DNA of 36,162 bases from Clostridium sp. (GCA_029257045.1 JARIDB010000017.1:1-36162), one strand, 5' to 3'. Shown: positions 25,649 to 33,966, counted from the stretch's first letter. Translations and numbers: made by a program. Notes: generated by a model from the sequence alone, not told the origin.

Positions 25649-26028
25649 TATAATAAATTACATCATTAATAGGATTATGATATTAGTTAATACGCTTATT
25701 TAATTGGAATAACCAAATTGAAAGCATATATATTTTTAATTTTTTTATATAAGTTGCTAAAATATTAACTTTACTTAAAGACTATCAATTAGTAATACAA
25801 TTAGTTAAATGTAAAATCTTTATTACAACTTATATAAATCCTATATCATTATTATGGATACTTTTATACTTATTAATACAAAAAAGTTTTTATACAATAT
25901 AAATAATATATATATTGTAGAGTACAATTAAAGTAAATTAGTTATCATTTAAAGCATCTTAGAATAATTTAATTGATATATTTTAAAAAAGTAATAATAT
26001 GAAATTATAAAAGGGTAAAGGAGTTAGT
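25649..26028. other. AT-rich intergenic region with inverted repeats
   Basis: No gene is supported in these 380 bases between two divergent transcripts. It holds an 11-bp inverted repeat TATATAAGTTG (25746-25756) / CAACTTATATA (25826-25836) with 69 bases between arms. It also holds a 9-bp inverted repeat TACAATATA / TATATTGTA (25893-25919) that could be an operator for the downstream ABC genes. I see no confident promoter. Confidence 0.5.
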
Positions 26029-26097
26029 ATGAAATTTATAATTAATGAACAGGATGATAATGAAAAAAATTATAGGGGTGGCGTATGGAAATTATAA
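26029..26097 (+). CDS. 22-codon leader ORF, possible remnant of a GntR regulator
   Basis: ATG 26029 follows AAAGGAG (26017-26023) and encodes MKFIINEQDDNEKNYRGGVW plus KL, ending at TAA 26095-26097, which overlaps the first codons of the ABC ATPase gene (ATG 26085). The start MKFIINEQ resembles the beginning of YtrA-type GntR regulators, which often precede such ABC operons. The end would suit a regulator overlapping the ATPase start. An internal deletion of that regulator is one reading; a translationally coupled leader peptide is the other. Confidence 0.4.
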   Translation: MKFIINEQDDNEKNYRGGVWKL

Positions 26098-26963
26098 AGA
26101 TAAACAAATTAACTAAAAGTTATGGAAAAAATCGAGGAATAAACAATATAGACTTAGAAATAAATGATGGAGAAATATACGGGTTTATTGGTCCAAATGG
26201 AGCAGGTAAATCAACAACAATTAAAACTCTATTAAACTTTATTTTTCCAACATCAGGTTCAGCTGAAATACTAGATAAAGATATAGTAAAAGAAAGTAAA
26301 GAAATTAAAGAGCATACAAGCTATGTACCAAGTGAAGTAAGATATTATTCTGAAGTTAAAGTAAAAGATTTATTAAATTATGCAGAATCATTTTTCAAAG
26401 ATTATGATAGAGAATATGTTAAAAGTCTTTGTGATGAGTTAGAAGTTGAATTAGATAAAAAAATTGAAGAATTAAGTCTTGGAAATAAAAAGAAGGTAGC
26501 TATAGTACAAGCATTATTAAGTAATCCTAAAGTTATTATTTTAGATGAACCAACTAATGGGCTAGATCCTTTAATACAACAAAAATTATTTAAAATATTA
26601 TTAAAGGAAAAAGCTAAAGGAAAAACTATATTTTTATCTTCCCATAATCTTTCTGAAATAGAAAAATTCTGTGATAGGGTTGCAATTATAAAAGATGGAG
26701 AAATTGTAGATATTTTAGACTTGAAAAATATGAATAGAGATTTAGGAAAAAGAGTAATCTTAAAATCGAATAATATAGATATAAAAGAAATAGAAGAGAT
26801 ATCTGATAATATAAAGGTAGTTGATGAAGAAATACAATTTATATACAAAGGTAATATAAATGAATTAATAAGTCTATTATCGAAATATAATTTAGAAAAA
26901 CTTCTAATTGAAGAAGTAAATTTAGAAGAAACATTTTTAAATTATTATGAAGGGGGAAAATAA
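26085..26963 (+). CDS. ABC exporter ATP-binding protein (BcrA/YtrB-like)
   Basis: A 292-residue ABC ATPase of the ABC-2 export class. Walker A is GPNGAGKST (36-44), the signature LSLGNKK (130-136, a variant of LSGGQ usual in this subfamily), Walker B VIILDEPTNGLD (150-161) and switch His in LSSHNLSE at about 183-190. A C-terminal extension of about 80 residues follows, typical of BcrA-like proteins. It partners the permease that begins 4 bases after its stop. Substrate unknown; related systems export peptides or antibiotics. GGGGTGGCGT before ATG 26085 is a moderate ribosome site, and coupling to the short upstream ORF is likely. Confidence 0.9.
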   Translation: MEIIKINKLTKSYGKNRGINNIDLEINDGEIYGFIGPNGAGKSTTIKTLLNFIFPTSGSAEILDKDIVKESKEIKEHTSYVPSEVRYYSEVKVKDLLNYAESFFKDYDREYVKSLCDELEVELDKKIEELSLGNKKKVAIVQALLSNPKVIILDEPTNGLDPLIQQKLFKILLKEKAKGKTIFLSSHNLSEIEKFCDRVAIIKDGEIVDILDLKNMNRDLGKRVILKSNNIDIKEIEEISDNIKVVDEEIQFIYKGNINELISLLSKYNLEKLLIEEVNLEETFLNYYEGGK

Positions 26964-26967
26964 GTAG

Positions 26968-27783
26968 ATGAATATATTTAAATTTGAATTAAAAAGAAAT
27001 ATTAAATCACTATTATATTGGAGCATAGGAACTTCAGCAATTATTATTTTATTTATGTCCTTATTTCCAAGTATGAAGAATATGGGGATGAAAGAGTTAG
27101 TTGGAAGCAAGTTAGATGCTCTTCCACCAGCTATTTTAGAAATGTTTAACTTTTCTAGTGCTACTGATTTTAGTAATATAAATGATTATCTAGGATATTG
27201 TCTTCAATATCTAGCTATGGCCTTTGGAATTTATGGTGCTATTTTAGGGGTGAATTCAATTGTAGAAGAAGAAAGTGAAGGAACTATAGAATTTTTATAT
27301 GCAAAACCAGTATCAAGAAGCAAAATACTTTGGAGTAAGATACTATCAATAGTTGCATGTTTATATATATATGTGATTGTTATTGGAGCAGTTACAATGG
27401 GAATATCTTTACTAGTGAAGCCAGAAGATGTGGAAACAATTAATCTTATGATGGATATAAAAAGTATATTTATTGGCTTAGCATTTTTAGGATATATATT
27501 TATGGCAATAGGAGTATTTATATCAACAATGCTTAAAAAGGGTAAAATGGCAACAAGCATTGGAATTGGAATATTTTTTGGGACTTATATACTTGGGATA
27601 GTGTCTAAGCTAAAGGAAGAGTTTTCCTTTGTAAAATATTTTTCACCTTATGAATGGGTAATACCTACTAATATAATAAAAAATGGCTTTGAAATGGAAT
27701 TTATTATAATTGGACTTATTGTAATATTAGTAACATTAGGATTTGCTAATATTATTTATAGAAGAAAAGACTTAAACTGTTAA
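26968..27783 (+). CDS. ABC-2 type permease
   Basis: A 271-residue membrane protein with about six segments, of the ABC-2 membrane family (PF12679-like). The recognisable part is VNSIVEEESEGTIEFLYAKP followed by VSRSKILWSKI, the cytoplasmic coupling segment seen in these permeases. It forms the exporter with the ATPase directly upstream (4-base gap). The acetyltransferase gene begins 12 bases after its stop, making a three-gene operon. Confidence 0.88.
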   Translation: MNIFKFELKRNIKSLLYWSIGTSAIIILFMSLFPSMKNMGMKELVGSKLDALPPAILEMFNFSSATDFSNINDYLGYCLQYLAMAFGIYGAILGVNSIVEEESEGTIEFLYAKPVSRSKILWSKILSIVACLYIYVIVIGAVTMGISLLVKPEDVETINLMMDIKSIFIGLAFLGYIFMAIGVFISTMLKKGKMATSIGIGIFFGTYILGIVSKLKEEFSFVKYFSPYEWVIPTNIIKNGFEMEFIIIGLIVILVTLGFANIIYRRKDLNC

Positions 27784-27795
27784 TGAGGTGGGAAC

Positions 27796-28650
27796 ATGGA
27801 AGTTAAAAATTATTTTAATTTAAATAGTGAAGAAAAAATTAAGGCTAGAGAGTTTATAAAAGAAAAGAGAAATTTAAAAGATGATGAAGCAGAAAAATCT
27901 ATAAATAGTAAAATGTATAACAATGGTGAAGGGGTATTATTTTTATTTGAAAATGGAGAAATTCAAGGTAGCTTAAGTGTTATTTTAGAGTTTTTACGAG
28001 AAAGAAAAACAGGGTTACTTCATAATCCTTTAGCAGAAACAAAGGAGCAACTAGAATTATTAATTAATAAGTCTTTTGAAGTTATAGATAAAGTATCTTC
28101 TATAGATGACTTATATTTAGGTATAAGGGATGAAGAAGTAAAAGTAATAACTAGTGAATTAGGTTATAAAATAGATTATTCTGTTTATAAAATGAAGCTT
28201 AAAGGTAGAGAGCTAAAATTAAAAACCTTAGATAAGGAACTATTATCAGAAGAAAATTTAGAAGAATATATGGCTGTATATAAAAAATCCTTTTTAGATA
28301 TGCCTCATGGTAATTGTAAAACCTTTGAAGAAACTAAGGAGTTTTTGAATGAAATGGATGAAAAAAGCTCAGGTTATATTATAAAAGAAAGTGGGCAAGC
28401 AATAGGTTTTTTAGAGATAGAAATTAAAGAAGATAATAAAGGCTTTTTTGATATTGGACTTATAAGAGAAGCAAGAGGCAAAGGTTACGGCAAAAGAATA
28501 TTAGAAACAGCTATAGAAACCTTAAATGAGAAAAATGTTGAAGAAGTTTATCTTATAGTAATAGGAAAAAATAAGATTGGCTATGATATGTATGTGAAAA
28601 GAGGCTTTGAAATTAAAGAGAAGATGAGTGATTGGTATAAGATAATTTAG
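27796..28650 (+). CDS. GNAT family acetyltransferase
   Basis: A 284-residue protein with a GNAT domain in its C-terminal half: YIIKESGQAIGFLEIEI (about 194-210), then GLIREARGKGYGKRILETA with the acetyl-CoA loop R-x-x-G-x-G/A (RGKGYG, about 230-235), and a final strand ending MSDWYKII. The N-terminal 130 residues look like a degenerate second GNAT-like domain. Acetyl acceptor unknown. GAGGTGGG precedes ATG. Its place after an exporter pair suggests a resistance-type or metabolite-modifying role, which is inference only. Confidence 0.8.
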   Translation: MEVKNYFNLNSEEKIKAREFIKEKRNLKDDEAEKSINSKMYNNGEGVLFLFENGEIQGSLSVILEFLRERKTGLLHNPLAETKEQLELLINKSFEVIDKVSSIDDLYLGIRDEEVKVITSELGYKIDYSVYKMKLKGRELKLKTLDKELLSEENLEEYMAVYKKSFLDMPHGNCKTFEETKEFLNEMDEKSSGYIIKESGQAIGFLEIEIKEDNKGFFDIGLIREARGKGYGKRILETAIETLNEKNVEEVYLIVIGKNKIGYDMYVKRGFEIKEKMSDWYKII

Positions 28651-28694
28651 AATTTTAAATAGATAATAAATATAAAACTTAAAATAGTTGTTGA

Positions 28695-28785
28695 AGTTCT
28701 TACGGAATTTCTTGAATAAGAACTAGGCTTTTGAAATTCTCTTTGTTTAATTGACAAGAGTCAGATCATTCGCCTAGTTTTTTCT
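28695..28785. terminator. Compound terminator region between convergent genes
   Basis: A first hairpin is GTTCTTA / TAAGAAC around a 14-nt loop (about 28695-28723). A second, larger structure pairs AACTAGGC (28721-28728) with GCCTAGTT (28771-28778) followed by TTTTT, enclosing an inner CTCTTTG/CAAGAG stem. The second is a plausible terminator for the three-gene operon. Confidence 0.55.
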
Positions 28786-28808
28786 GTGATTCTAAATTTG
28801 ACAACATC

Positions 28809-29099
28809 TTATCCACGACCCCAATATTTAACAATATATAAAAGTCCTTTTTTTCTTACTTCAAAATCACCAAGTTGAGCTCCTTGATTATCTAGAGGTC
28901 TTTCATCAAAGTAATAGTATTTTATATTTTCATTTTGACTTTCTCTAGAACTTTCAACTATAGATGAAGTGAAAGTTGATACTGGGTGTCCACGGAAAAA
29001 TAAATTTAATCTTAGTGCACTGTAAGGATTACAATTTAATATAATTAGTAGTATTGTACCTAAACTTAATAGAATTAAAAATTTTACCTTTTTTTTCAT
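28809..29099 (-). CDS. Small membrane-anchored protein of unknown function
   Basis: A 96-residue protein with an N-terminal hydrophobic segment (about 5-22) followed by an extracellular-looking part containing CNPYSALRLNLFFRGHP, RPLDNQGAQLGDFEV and a C-terminal LLYIVKYWGRG. The cysteine after the hydrophobic run (ILNC) is not a standard lipobox, since Asn rather than a small residue precedes it, so an uncleaved anchor is more likely. I do not recognise a named family. AGAGAGGA lies upstream of ATG. It stands alone. Confidence 0.65.
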   Translation of the reverse strand: MKKKVKFLILLSLGTILLIILNCNPYSALRLNLFFRGHPVSTFTSSIVESSRESQNENIKYYYFDERPLDNQGAQLGDFEVRKKGLLYIVKYWGRG

Positions 29100-29302
29100 T
29101 ATAATAGTCCTCTCTTTAAAAATTAATTATATAAACTTGAAATAAATATTAATTAAAAATATTTATTTTAGATTAAAGAATAATAGTTATATTTTATCAT
29201 AGAAAATTACAATATAATTACATATATTTGAAAATGTATAACTAATTTGGATAAGTCAATGTATGATATATAACATATATAATTAAAATGGAGGCGAGGT
29301 TT

Positions 29303-29500
29303 ATGAAAAAACTGAATAATTACATTTGTTGGGGTTTGTTATTAAATGCAATTTGGATATTTTCGAATAGATTTAATTTATTACCTGATTTTTTTGAAGG
29401 CTTATCTGTAGGATTAGGAGTATTGTTTATATTTATAGGGATGTATTCTGAAAAATATAATATGTCTAAAGTAGAAGACTATAAAAAAAAGGCTATTTAA
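29303..29500 (+). CDS. Small two-segment membrane protein
   Basis: A 65-residue protein with two hydrophobic segments (about 7-22 and 33-50), a charged C-terminus (KVEDYKKKAI) and no recognised family. An in-frame ATG at 29288 overlaps the ribosome site GGAGGCGAGG (29290-29299), so ATG 29303 (MKKLNNYICWG) is the start. It is monocistronic with a terminator downstream. Function unknown. Confidence 0.6.
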   Translation: MKKLNNYICWGLLLNAIWIFSNRFNLLPDFFEGLSVGLGVLFIFIGMYSEKYNMSKVEDYKKKAI

Positions 29501-29589
29501 AAGAGTTACAGCAAAATGGTTTTATTCAAATATGAAATAAAATAAACATTATATTAAAAAAGATTCATAATGCACAATTCACTCAAATT

Positions 29590-29639
29590 GAAAAGAGAAG
29601 CTTGTTCAGCCCCCCTGTGGAGCTTCTAGCTTCTCTTTC
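29590..29639. terminator. Bidirectional terminator
   Basis: GAAAAGAGAAGCT (29590-29602) pairs with AGCTTCTCTTTC (29628-29639), enclosing an unusually GC-rich loop with CCCCCC. It lies between the small membrane protein and the convergent NUDIX gene. Confidence 0.7.
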
Positions 29640-29655
29640 ACAATTTGTTTTTATT

Positions 29656-30216
29656 CTAGTACTTTTCTTTTATCTTCTTATTAAACTTTTCATATAAAGT
29701 TATCATATCAGGTTCCGTTGAATAAACTGAAACTTCATTTATAGGAATCCATTTAACCCCACTATTTTCATCTTCCTTGATTCTAAGATCATCAGTATCA
29801 TTAGCTTCTAAAAGATAAGCTAATGATAGATGAAGATGAGAGGATATGTTTTTTCCTCTTTTTATGTGAGCAGGTACAGGCAGTACATCTAAAGAAAATA
29901 TTTCATTAGATAAAGGTCTTATATTCTTAATGCCTGTTTCTTCTTTTGCTTCTTTAATAGCTACATGAAGGAAATCTTCATCACCATCGCTATGTCCACC
30001 AGTCCAAGACCAAGATTTATAAATATTATGATAAATCATAAGGACTTTAGTTCTATCCTTATTTACTATGTATCCAGAGCTACTAAAATGAGCTAATGGG
30101 TTTTCACGAGTTAAGAGATTATCAAAATTTTCTATAGCAAAAAGCATAGTTTCTTTATCTGCTTTCTCTTCTTCTGTAGAAGGTATGTAATTTTTTATGT
30201 TATCAATCCAGTTCAT
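29656..30216 (-). CDS. NUDIX hydrolase
   Basis: A 186-residue NUDIX-family pyrophosphohydrolase (PF00293). The Nudix box at about 73-96 reads GGHSDGDEDFLHVAIKEAKE then ETGI. It keeps the metal-binding Glu residues and has Lys in place of the usual Arg before EAxEE. A trailing SGVKWIPINEV strand is typical of the fold. The N-terminal 45 residues are extra helices. The substrate, some nucleoside diphosphate derivative, cannot be read from sequence. AGGAGGATTATT precedes ATG. Confidence 0.88.
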   Translation of the reverse strand: MNWIDNIKNYIPSTEEEKADKETMLFAIENFDNLLTRENPLAHFSSSGYIVNKDRTKVLMIYHNIYKSWSWTGGHSDGDEDFLHVAIKEAKEETGIKNIRPLSNEIFSLDVLPVPAHIKRGKNISSHLHLSLAYLLEANDTDDLRIKEDENSGVKWIPINEVSVYSTEPDMITLYEKFNKKIKEKY

Positions 30217-30364
30217 AATAATCCTCCATAATTTTTTAAATTAATTTAATTATATACCAAAATTTTAATTAAAACTATTATGTAGAAATATGACACATAA
30301 AAAAATAATGGGGAATAGGATATAGTAAATATTCAAAACTCAGGATGTAAGAGAGGATAAAGCT

Positions 30365-31228
30365 ATGCAAATTGGAACTTATGCATTAGAGGAAGGCTTA
30401 AAGCTTATAAAAAGTAAGAACCCTCTTATATACTGTATCTCAAATTTAGTAGCCATAACTGAGGTAGCAAAGGGAATTTCAGCTTATAATGGAATTCCTA
30501 TTATATCAAATTGCTTAGATAAAATTGAGGAGAAAGCTTTTGAAAATCAATGTATTCTTTTAAATATTGATAATTTAGATACTGAAAAATTAGATGTTAT
30601 GGAAAAGTATTTACGAATGACATATAAAAAAAGAATACCTGTGGTTTTAGATATGATGGGAATAAATAATTCCTTTTTTCAGAAAGAAGTAGTACTAAGA
30701 TTTATAAAAAGATACAATATAAATGTATTAAAGGGAAGCTTAAAAGAGTTTAAGACTCTGTTTAATGAAGAAGATAAAGAAGAATTATTTAATGAAGAAG
30801 ATAAAGAAGAGTTATTTAATGAAGAAGATAAAAGTAAAAAGGATTTAGACTTCAGAATAAAACTTAGGGATTTTTCAAGAAAAAACAATGTTATAATTGT
30901 TTTAGAAAAGAATTATTACTATGTAACTGATGGATTTAGCGAGTTTTATATAGATAGCAAAGAAAGAATTGGAGATAGAATAGATATTGATAGAAGTATT
31001 TTGTCAGGGCTTATAGCTGTTGGAATAGGAGCGTCTACAAGTAAAGAACAAATATTTAAATCTGTTTTATTAGCAGCAATGACTATGGCAATAAGTGAAG
31101 GCTTAGTTCAAAATAATACTTTTAAGAATGAGTATAAAAAAGAATCCTTAATAGAGGAAATAGAAAAAATAAATGTAGAAAAATTAAATAAACTATCAAA
31201 AATAGATTATTTATTTGTTAGAAAATAA
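30365..31228 (+). CDS. Degenerate hydroxyethylthiazole kinase-like (ThiM-like) protein
   Basis: A 287-residue protein with the layout of ThiM, the thiamine-salvage hydroxyethylthiazole kinase, but with its active-site motifs changed. It starts like ThiM (PLIYCISNLVAITEVAKG at about 20-37; NGIPIISN; ILLNIDNL). DPVGAG is DMMGIN, GNAxE is GSLKE, and the catalytic TGxGC is replaced by DIDRS before ILSGLIAVGIG. Three copies of a 9-residue repeat LFNEEDKEE (about 132-155) sit where ThiM has a surface loop. I infer a protein that is not a normal thiazole kinase. ATG 30365 follows AGAGAGGATAAAGCT. No other thi genes are near. A terminator follows at once. Confidence 0.65.
   Translation: MQIGTYALEEGLKLIKSKNPLIYCISNLVAITEVAKGISAYNGIPIISNCLDKIEEKAFENQCILLNIDNLDTEKLDVMEKYLRMTYKKRIPVVLDMMGINNSFFQKEVVLRFIKRYNINVLKGSLKEFKTLFNEEDKEELFNEEDKEELFNEEDKSKKDLDFRIKLRDFSRKNNVIIVLEKNYYYVTDGFSEFYIDSKERIGDRIDIDRSILSGLIAVGIGASTSKEQIFKSVLLAAMTMAISEGLVQNNTFKNEYKKESLIEEIEKINVEKLNKLSKIDYLFVRK
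30758..30832 (+). repeat. 27-bp in-frame tandem repeat
   Basis: Two full copies (30758-30784, 30785-30811) and a 21-base partial third (30812-30832) of a unit encoding LFNEEDKEE, within the ThiM-like gene. The copies are nearly identical in DNA, so the expansion looks recent. Confidence 0.85.
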
Positions 31229-31256
31229 AGGCACTGAAATTTATCAGAGCCTTTTT
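31227..31256 (+). terminator. Terminator after the ThiM-like gene
   Basis: AAAGGC and GCCTTT with inner CTGA/TCAG form a short stem followed by TTTTT, overlapping the gene's stop codon. Confidence 0.72.
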
Positions 31257-31381
31257 CAATACAATAAAATTCTTAAGAAGTCAACAAAAAAATATTTTTT
31301 AATTTAGCCAATATAAATTGAAAAATTTAAATATTGTGATAAATTATAATTATAGATTAATAATTTAGGAGGATAAATTTA

Positions 31382-31807
31382 ATGGATGCTACAATATATG
31401 AACTAGTATTGAACTACTTAAATCAAAAAGTAACAACTGATCTTAAAGATGAATTTATAAACGCAGCTTTACATTTTAATATAAATCAAGATGTATATAA
31501 AAAGTATTCTTCTGTTCAAATAGAGTGCAAAATAAATAATATAGGAAATTCAAAAATTGTAGATTATGTTGAGCTATGCTCAGTTTATGGATATATACTA
31601 TATAGACTTATAGAAGAAGATAAATTATTAGAAAATGAAAGAATAGAATATCTTCAAATAGTATTAGAAATCAATACAGTAATAACAGGTTATATAAGAA
31701 ATATAATTTTAGAAGAAGAATTATTTGAAAGATTAAAGGCTGTTACAGAAAAAATTAATTTAAAAACAGAAGAAAATGAAAAGATAATAGAATTACTTAA
31801 TGCATAA
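31382..31807 (+). CDS. Protein of unknown function
   Basis: A 141-residue soluble, mainly helical protein rich in Glu, Ile and Asn, with no signal peptide, membrane segment or recognised motif. Notable stretches are YVELCSVYGYILYRLIEEDK and a C-terminal coiled-coil-like EKINLKTEENEKIIELL. ATG 31382 has AGGAGG (31368-31373) upstream. A terminator follows. I do not recognise the family. Confidence 0.65.
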   Translation: MDATIYELVLNYLNQKVTTDLKDEFINAALHFNINQDVYKKYSSVQIECKINNIGNSKIVDYVELCSVYGYILYRLIEEDKLLENERIEYLQIVLEINTVITGYIRNIILEEELFERLKAVTEKINLKTEENEKIIELLNA

Positions 31808-31849
31808 GAATTAAAAATTCATCAAAGTGTGTAAACGATATTTAAGGAT

Positions 31850-31890
31850 AGAGATATAGAATATTAAAATAATAGTCTATATCTCTTTTA
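31850..31890 (+). terminator. Terminator before the third palindromic repeat
   Basis: AGAGATATAG (31850-31859) pairs with CTATATCTCT (31877-31886), followed by TTTTA. Confidence 0.72.
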
Positions 31891-31914
31891 TAATTTCATC
31901 CTTAAGTTTTCGAG

Positions 31915-31980
31915 GGGACGCATATAAGTTTGTGTTGACTTGGAGCGAAGCAAGGTCATAAACAAACTTATATGCATCCC
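31915..31980. repeat. Palindromic interspersed repeat, copy C
   Basis: Arms GGGACGCATATAAGTTTGT (31915-31933) and ACAAACTTATATGCATCCC (31962-31980) pair with one mismatch, then ATTTTTTATA. The core TGACTTGGAGCGAAGC plus AAGGTCATAA matches copy B and the reverse of copy A. Both arms lack the same two bases relative to A and B, so pairing is preserved. It sits 55 bases upstream of recQ. Confidence 0.75.
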
Positions 31981-32034
31981 ATTTTTTATATGGTAAAATT
32001 AAAATTAATAATTAAAAGTAAAGGAGATAGCCAA

Positions 32035-33789
32035 ATGAATAAGCCATTAGAAATACTAGAAAAGTATTTTGGATATAAATCCTTTAGAGAAGGACAATTA
32101 GAAATTATAAGTAATATTCTAAGGGGAAAAGATAGTTTTTGTATTATGCCAACAGGTGGTGGAAAATCAGTTTGCTATCAAATTCCTGCTTTAATTTTTA
32201 ATGGTATTACTTTAGTTATTTCCCCTTTGATATCCTTAATGAAAGATCAGGTAGATTCAGTTAATGATATTGGCATAAGGGCAGAGTACATAAATAGCAC
32301 CCAAAGTTTAGATGAAATTAAAGATATATTAAGAAGATGTTATGATGGTGAAGTAAAGTTATTATACATAGCACCAGAGAGATTAGAAAGTGAATATTTT
32401 AATAAGATGCTAAGGAAACTTTGGATAAGTCAAATAGCTATAGATGAAGCTCATTGTGTTTCTATATGGGGTCATGATTTTAGAAAAAGCTATAAATATA
32501 TAGATCCATTTATTAAGAGTTTAAATATAAGACCAGTAGTAACAGCTTTTACAGCAACAGCTACAGAAGAAGTTAGATTAGATATAATAAAGCTTTTAGA
32601 TTTAGTTAATCCATATTCCTACCTAGGAAGTTTTAATAGAGAAAACCTAGAAATATCTATTCACAAGGAAGAAGATAAAGCTGAATTTGTAAAAGATTAT
32701 ATAAGAGAAAATGAAGAAGATTCAGGAATAATTTATTGTGCTACAAGGAAGGAAGTAGATGCCCTTTATTATTATTTGAAAGAAAGGGGATTTAATACTG
32801 CCAAGTACCATGGAGGCCTTAAGGATGAAGAAAAAACCTATTATCAAGAAGAATTTTTAAAAGATAATCTAAATGTGATGATAGCAACTAATGCCTTTGG
32901 AATGGGAATAGATAAATCAAATGTTAGGTACATAATACATTTTAGTTTATGCAAAAACATTGAAAGCTACTATCAAGAAATTGGTAGGGGAGGAAGAGAT
33001 GGAGAAAAAACTAAATGTCATCTTTTATATAATAGAGTTGATATAAGAACATTAGAATATTTATTATATACAACAGCTGGAACTACAAGAAAAGAAATAG
33101 ATCTTAAAAAGCTACAAAGTATGGTAGATTACTGTGAAACAGATAAATGCTATAGAAGTTTTATATTAAATTATTTTGGAGAAAAAAATGTAAAAGATTA
33201 TTGCAACAACTGTAGTAATTGCTTAAATAATGAAGAACTTAGAGATTTTACAATAGAAAGTCAAATGATATTATCCTGTGTTTACAGAACAAGGGAGAAA
33301 TATGGAATTTCTGTTTTAGTAGATATATTAAGAGGGTTTAAAGGACCTAAAATAATTCAAAATAGATTAGATAAGTTAACCACTTATGGAATAATGAAAG
33401 ACTATAGCAGTAAGTTTATTAGAGACTTAATAAAAACTCTTCTAGACCTTGGATATATAAATTTAAAAGAAGGTACCTATTCTATGTTAAAGCTTAATAA
33501 TAAATCAATTAAAGTCTTAAAATCACAAGAAAAGGTAATATGTAAATTAAGTGAAGATATAGAAGAAAAAATAGAAGATAAAGAGCTATTTGATGTTTTA
33601 AGAAAATGGAGAAAAGAAAGAGCTATAAAACTCGGAATAAAACCTTATATTATTTTTTCAGACTCAACAATCATAGAACTTGCTAATAAAAAGCCAAAAG
33701 ATAAAGAAGAACTCCTTAACATAAGAGGAATGGGCGAAAAGAAATACGAAAACTACGGAGAAGAAATACTTAAGATATTAAATAAATAG
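32035..33789 (+). CDS. recQ: ATP-dependent DNA helicase RecQ
   Basis: A 584-residue RecQ helicase, a 3'-5' enzyme of recombination repair. Walker A is TGGGKS (40-45), motif II IDEAH (136-140) followed by the RecQ-specific aromatic loop, then FTATAT (172-177), FGMGIDKSNVRYIIH (288-302) and QEIGRGGRDG (314-323). The zinc site uses Cys367, Cys372, Cys390 and Cys393. A winged-helix region and an HRDC domain (about 510-584, NIRGMGEKKYENYGEEIL) complete the classic layout. The frame extends to an ATG at 31972 inside palindrome copy C. The AAGGAG site at 32021-32026 and homology to the RecQ N-terminus support ATG 32035. Monocistronic. Confidence 0.93.
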   Translation: MNKPLEILEKYFGYKSFREGQLEIISNILRGKDSFCIMPTGGGKSVCYQIPALIFNGITLVISPLISLMKDQVDSVNDIGIRAEYINSTQSLDEIKDILRRCYDGEVKLLYIAPERLESEYFNKMLRKLWISQIAIDEAHCVSIWGHDFRKSYKYIDPFIKSLNIRPVVTAFTATATEEVRLDIIKLLDLVNPYSYLGSFNRENLEISIHKEEDKAEFVKDYIRENEEDSGIIYCATRKEVDALYYYLKERGFNTAKYHGGLKDEEKTYYQEEFLKDNLNVMIATNAFGMGIDKSNVRYIIHFSLCKNIESYYQEIGRGGRDGEKTKCHLLYNRVDIRTLEYLLYTTAGTTRKEIDLKKLQSMVDYCETDKCYRSFILNYFGEKNVKDYCNNCSNCLNNEELRDFTIESQMILSCVYRTREKYGISVLVDILRGFKGPKIIQNRLDKLTTYGIMKDYSSKFIRDLIKTLLDLGYINLKEGTYSMLKLNNKSIKVLKSQEKVICKLSEDIEEKIEDKELFDVLRKWRKERAIKLGIKPYIIFSDSTIIELANKKPKDKEELLNIRGMGEKKYENYGEEILKILNK

Positions 33790-33801
33790 GTACTGTGGCA
33801 C

Positions 33802-33960
33802 AATTTAAAATTGAAAATTGAAAATTTAAAATTTAGAATTAAGGGAAAGCTACTGAAAGTAGTTTTGAAATAATATAAATTAAAGTATTTCAGTATTAAA
33901 TACTACCATAATTTTAAATTTTACATTCTACATTAAGGGGCTGTCTACGACAGCCCCTTA
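33802..33960. repeat. AT-rich region of stacked inverted repeats
   Basis: After recQ come AT-rich arms with AAAATTTAAAATT (about 33820-33833) and its approximate complement at about 33910-33922. Smaller hairpins lie inside them: CTACT/AGTAG near 33850 and AGTATTT/AAATACT (33884-33904). Then comes a perfect 12-bp hairpin TAAGGGGCTGTC/GACAGCCCCTTA (33934-33960). The last is probably the terminator of the interrupted gene on the minus strand, though no T-run follows. Confidence 0.45.
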
Positions 33961-33966
33961 GTAATA

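Noticed and set aside
26402-26848. Reverse-strand 148-residue frame inside the ABC ATPase
   Set aside because: A shadow of a clear ABC ATPase gene; same for similar antisense frames at 892-1323, 27231-27560 and 35930-36130.
31829-31843. cre-like TGTAAACGATATTT
   Set aside because: It matches only the left half of a cre site and lies after a gene end.
31972-32034. Upstream N-terminal extension of RecQ
   Set aside because: These 21 codons include the right arm of palindrome copy C and have no ribosome site; RecQ homology begins at 32035.
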